A DNA stretch of 64,000 nucleotides from Tubulanus polymorphus (taxonomy: Eukaryota > Nemertea > Palaeonemertea > Tubulaniformes > Tubulanidae). Below the pieces are notes generated by a model. That model ran no database searches. It was given only the letters and a program-made list of their open reading frames with translations, and was not told the origin of the DNA. The DNA is taken from contig NC_134026.1 in assembly GCF_964204645.1 (NCBI RefSeq), forward strand, positions 8,257,450 through 8,321,449, written 5' to 3'. Below, in pieces: positions 62,005 through 64,000 of the stretch. A program made the position numbers and the translations under genes. Each line of letters starts with the position of its first letter. Positions within the stretch are counted from its first letter, which is position 1.

Positions 62005-64000
62005 TTTCGCACCACTGCGGTCGAACGAGTGCCGCCAAGAGTCAAATTCGATTCAAAATTGTTACCTTTTGACTGCAAAATAGCAGAGAGCAGCAACACG
62101 TAACGTCAACAACCACGTCCACGGCCGGCAGTTAAGTCTGGAAACTTTTACTTTAAAGAAGTCATCCTCTTTATTTTCATTCGAGCCATGCGGCTATCGG
62201 GGCAAGGCACGAAAATCAATCACATGTATGATTATCTCGATTTATTGCTGAATTACGGGCGAAAAGCTATCTTTCGCGCAATCGCGCCGCCATTGGATGA
62301 TGGATTTGTCTAAACTTCGGTAGCGGATTCAAGGTATAACTATTCTTCGGATATGGATTTTCGGTATAAATATTCTTCGGTCTCGTTACTCATAGCTAAT
62401 CGCCGTATATGTCTACGCCTCGAAACAGTCTCAGTCGCCACGGAAAGATCAATTTATCCGAAAGATGTCGCCAGATTTTTTTTATGTCTCTCTTAGATAT
62501 ATCCGGAAAAAAGTATTTTTAAAACCTTTCTTAATTTTTAGAATTTGTTCACTGCGACAGGGTGAATTTCCGGCCGTACTGGGCTATATGCCCCGCAATG
62601 ATAGTCCGGGTCTGTGGTGTACGGGCCTACGGCGATGTATTTTGTCTCTTATCCACTGCAGTTTATTCTAAACTTATGGAGAATACCATAATTTTTCTTA
62701 TTTTTGTAAGATAAATATGATACACAAAAGGATCTGAATTCATCACATTCCGCACTAATTTCCCCGTAGGGCCGCAACGCCACCGGGCGACCGACCAGAT
62801 GCGGCGTATAAAATGAGCGAAATCTCTTTCCGAACGGTCGCAAGTAAAATCAACAGCGATCTCATTATAGATAAGTCGTCTACGTAATCTAGCGTAGCTA
62901 TCGTACCGTCTGTCATAATTTATCTTTCGAGCAAGATAATTCCGTGATCGAAACGCCGAAATTAGTTCTTAATAGACTCGGAAAATTCTGCGAACGCGTA
63001 ACAGGTGCTCTCGAAAATAATACTCACCCGCACTCACTTGTTACAATCAAAACGGTCGGTCCTATTTTATGCGAGATGTTCGAGTATCTGTTACTTCTTC
63101 GAAATGAAGGGGCTCTCAAAATTCTCGCCTACGAGCAAATTCTTTACGTTTCAGCACGCCATTTAATAATAGAATTTACTTACTTATCCTTGTCTTCACG
63201 TTGCACTTGAAATATATTTATTTTATCTTTGATGAATAAAGCTCACTACAACTTTTTTATATAAGCAAAATGCTTGGCCAAGAAATCGTACAGCTTGTTC
63301 GGTTTTTATTTGCATCGGTTATGGAGATTGAAAAAATCGCGCGGTTCCCACATAGTTTTGATACCTCGCCTAAATTGTTTTCAAAGATGTGAAAATGGGC
63401 ACAAAATCCACTGCGGATACTGACCTCACGGAAGAAAAAATAAAACCTAAGAAAAAAACTGAAATTAACAACGAAAGTTATATGCAAACGATCCCTTATT
63501 TTCTTTTATTGTCCATTGGCAACAACAAAATACTTTTGCACTCAAAAGCACAGAAACGTAAATGACATCATACTTTTCTTTTCAAATAGTAAATTCTTTT
63601 GCATTTACTGGCAAAGTATGCACCAATCTAGCGTAATTCTTTTTTCTCAGTTTCCACGTATAGCCTATATCAACGTTCAAGGTATGCCATCGAACTAGAT
63701 AATTCAGAATTAAGGCTAACGAAATGGATACCTTGTTTCTCCTTTCTGCTAAGCCTAAAAGTTGACCCCGCCGGCCACCTATCTAGCCTATACAATACCT
63801 TTTTGTAATCGTTGTAAATCTCACCATAACACACCAGCTATAGAAGTGAACTGACAAATTTCGTTGAATTTTACAAAAATGACCCAGCCGATTAGGAGAA
63901 ACGAGGTATCATTTTTGTTAAGCTTAAAAAGCCTCAAAATACTTCTTCTGAACGCTTTAAAGTTTGCCTTGACAAAATATCTCCCGACTTTTTTCTAAAC
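62005..64000. other. SLF1 upstream region; no gene supported
   Basis: It contains the SLF1 promoter side. An 88-codon frame at 62944-63210 (plus) has no recognised similarity. Nothing else stands out. Confidence 0.4.

Noticed and set aside
62944-63210. 88-codon plus-strand frame with coding-like composition
   Set aside because: No domain recognised and no clear splice sites; could be an exon of a neighbouring gene but unsupported.

Overview
This 64 kb window is nuclear DNA of an animal, probably a marine invertebrate. Genes are split by many short introns with GT/AG junctions. The coding exons encode metazoan proteins: an FGFRL1 immunoglobulin domain, a rolling-stone-like membrane protein and SLF1. 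The gaps are AT-rich and packed with small inverted-repeat elements. A lophotrochozoan-like genome fits best, but species and phylum cannot be fixed from the sequence alone.

Layout. 1-29.4 kb is gene-poor. I find only one exon there, the first Ig-like domain of FGFRL1 (4155-4427, minus), whose downstream exons would lie beyond the left edge. The rest is repeats and foldback elements. 29.5-41.4 kb holds two plus-strand genes in tandem: a nine-exon phytanoyl-CoA dioxygenase-family gene (291 residues) and a twelve-exon gamma-glutamyltranspeptidase-family gene (592 residues). 42.1-62.0 kb holds three minus-strand genes: a three-exon secreted protein with one antistasin-like domain (216 residues), a two-exon rolling-stone-like protein (300 residues), and a twenty-exon SLF1 gene (1296 residues) with BRCT domains at the N terminus and ankyrin repeats near the C terminus. 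62-64 kb holds no gene I can support. I assembled the exons by eye; all internal junctions agree in reading phase.

Nothing suggests that the five complete genes form one pathway. SLF1 is a DNA-repair scaffold recruiting SMC5/6. The dioxygenase and the transpeptidase-like protein are metabolic enzymes that happen to be adjacent. The antistasin protein is secreted and the rolling-stone-like protein spans membranes.

The most unusual items are: (1) the transpeptidase-like protein, which keeps the fold and the oxyanion glycines but has replaced nearly every residue that holds the gamma-glutamyl group, and has Ser where the Thr nucleophile belongs; (2) four hairpins at 54873-55127 sharing a loop core, with stems that change length in step on both arms, just downstream of a broken tyrosine recombinase; (3) a piggyBac-type miniature element carrying three copies of a 19-bp palindrome; (4) a coding 39-bp minisatellite in SLF1; and (5) several families of foldback elements, one with six copies here.
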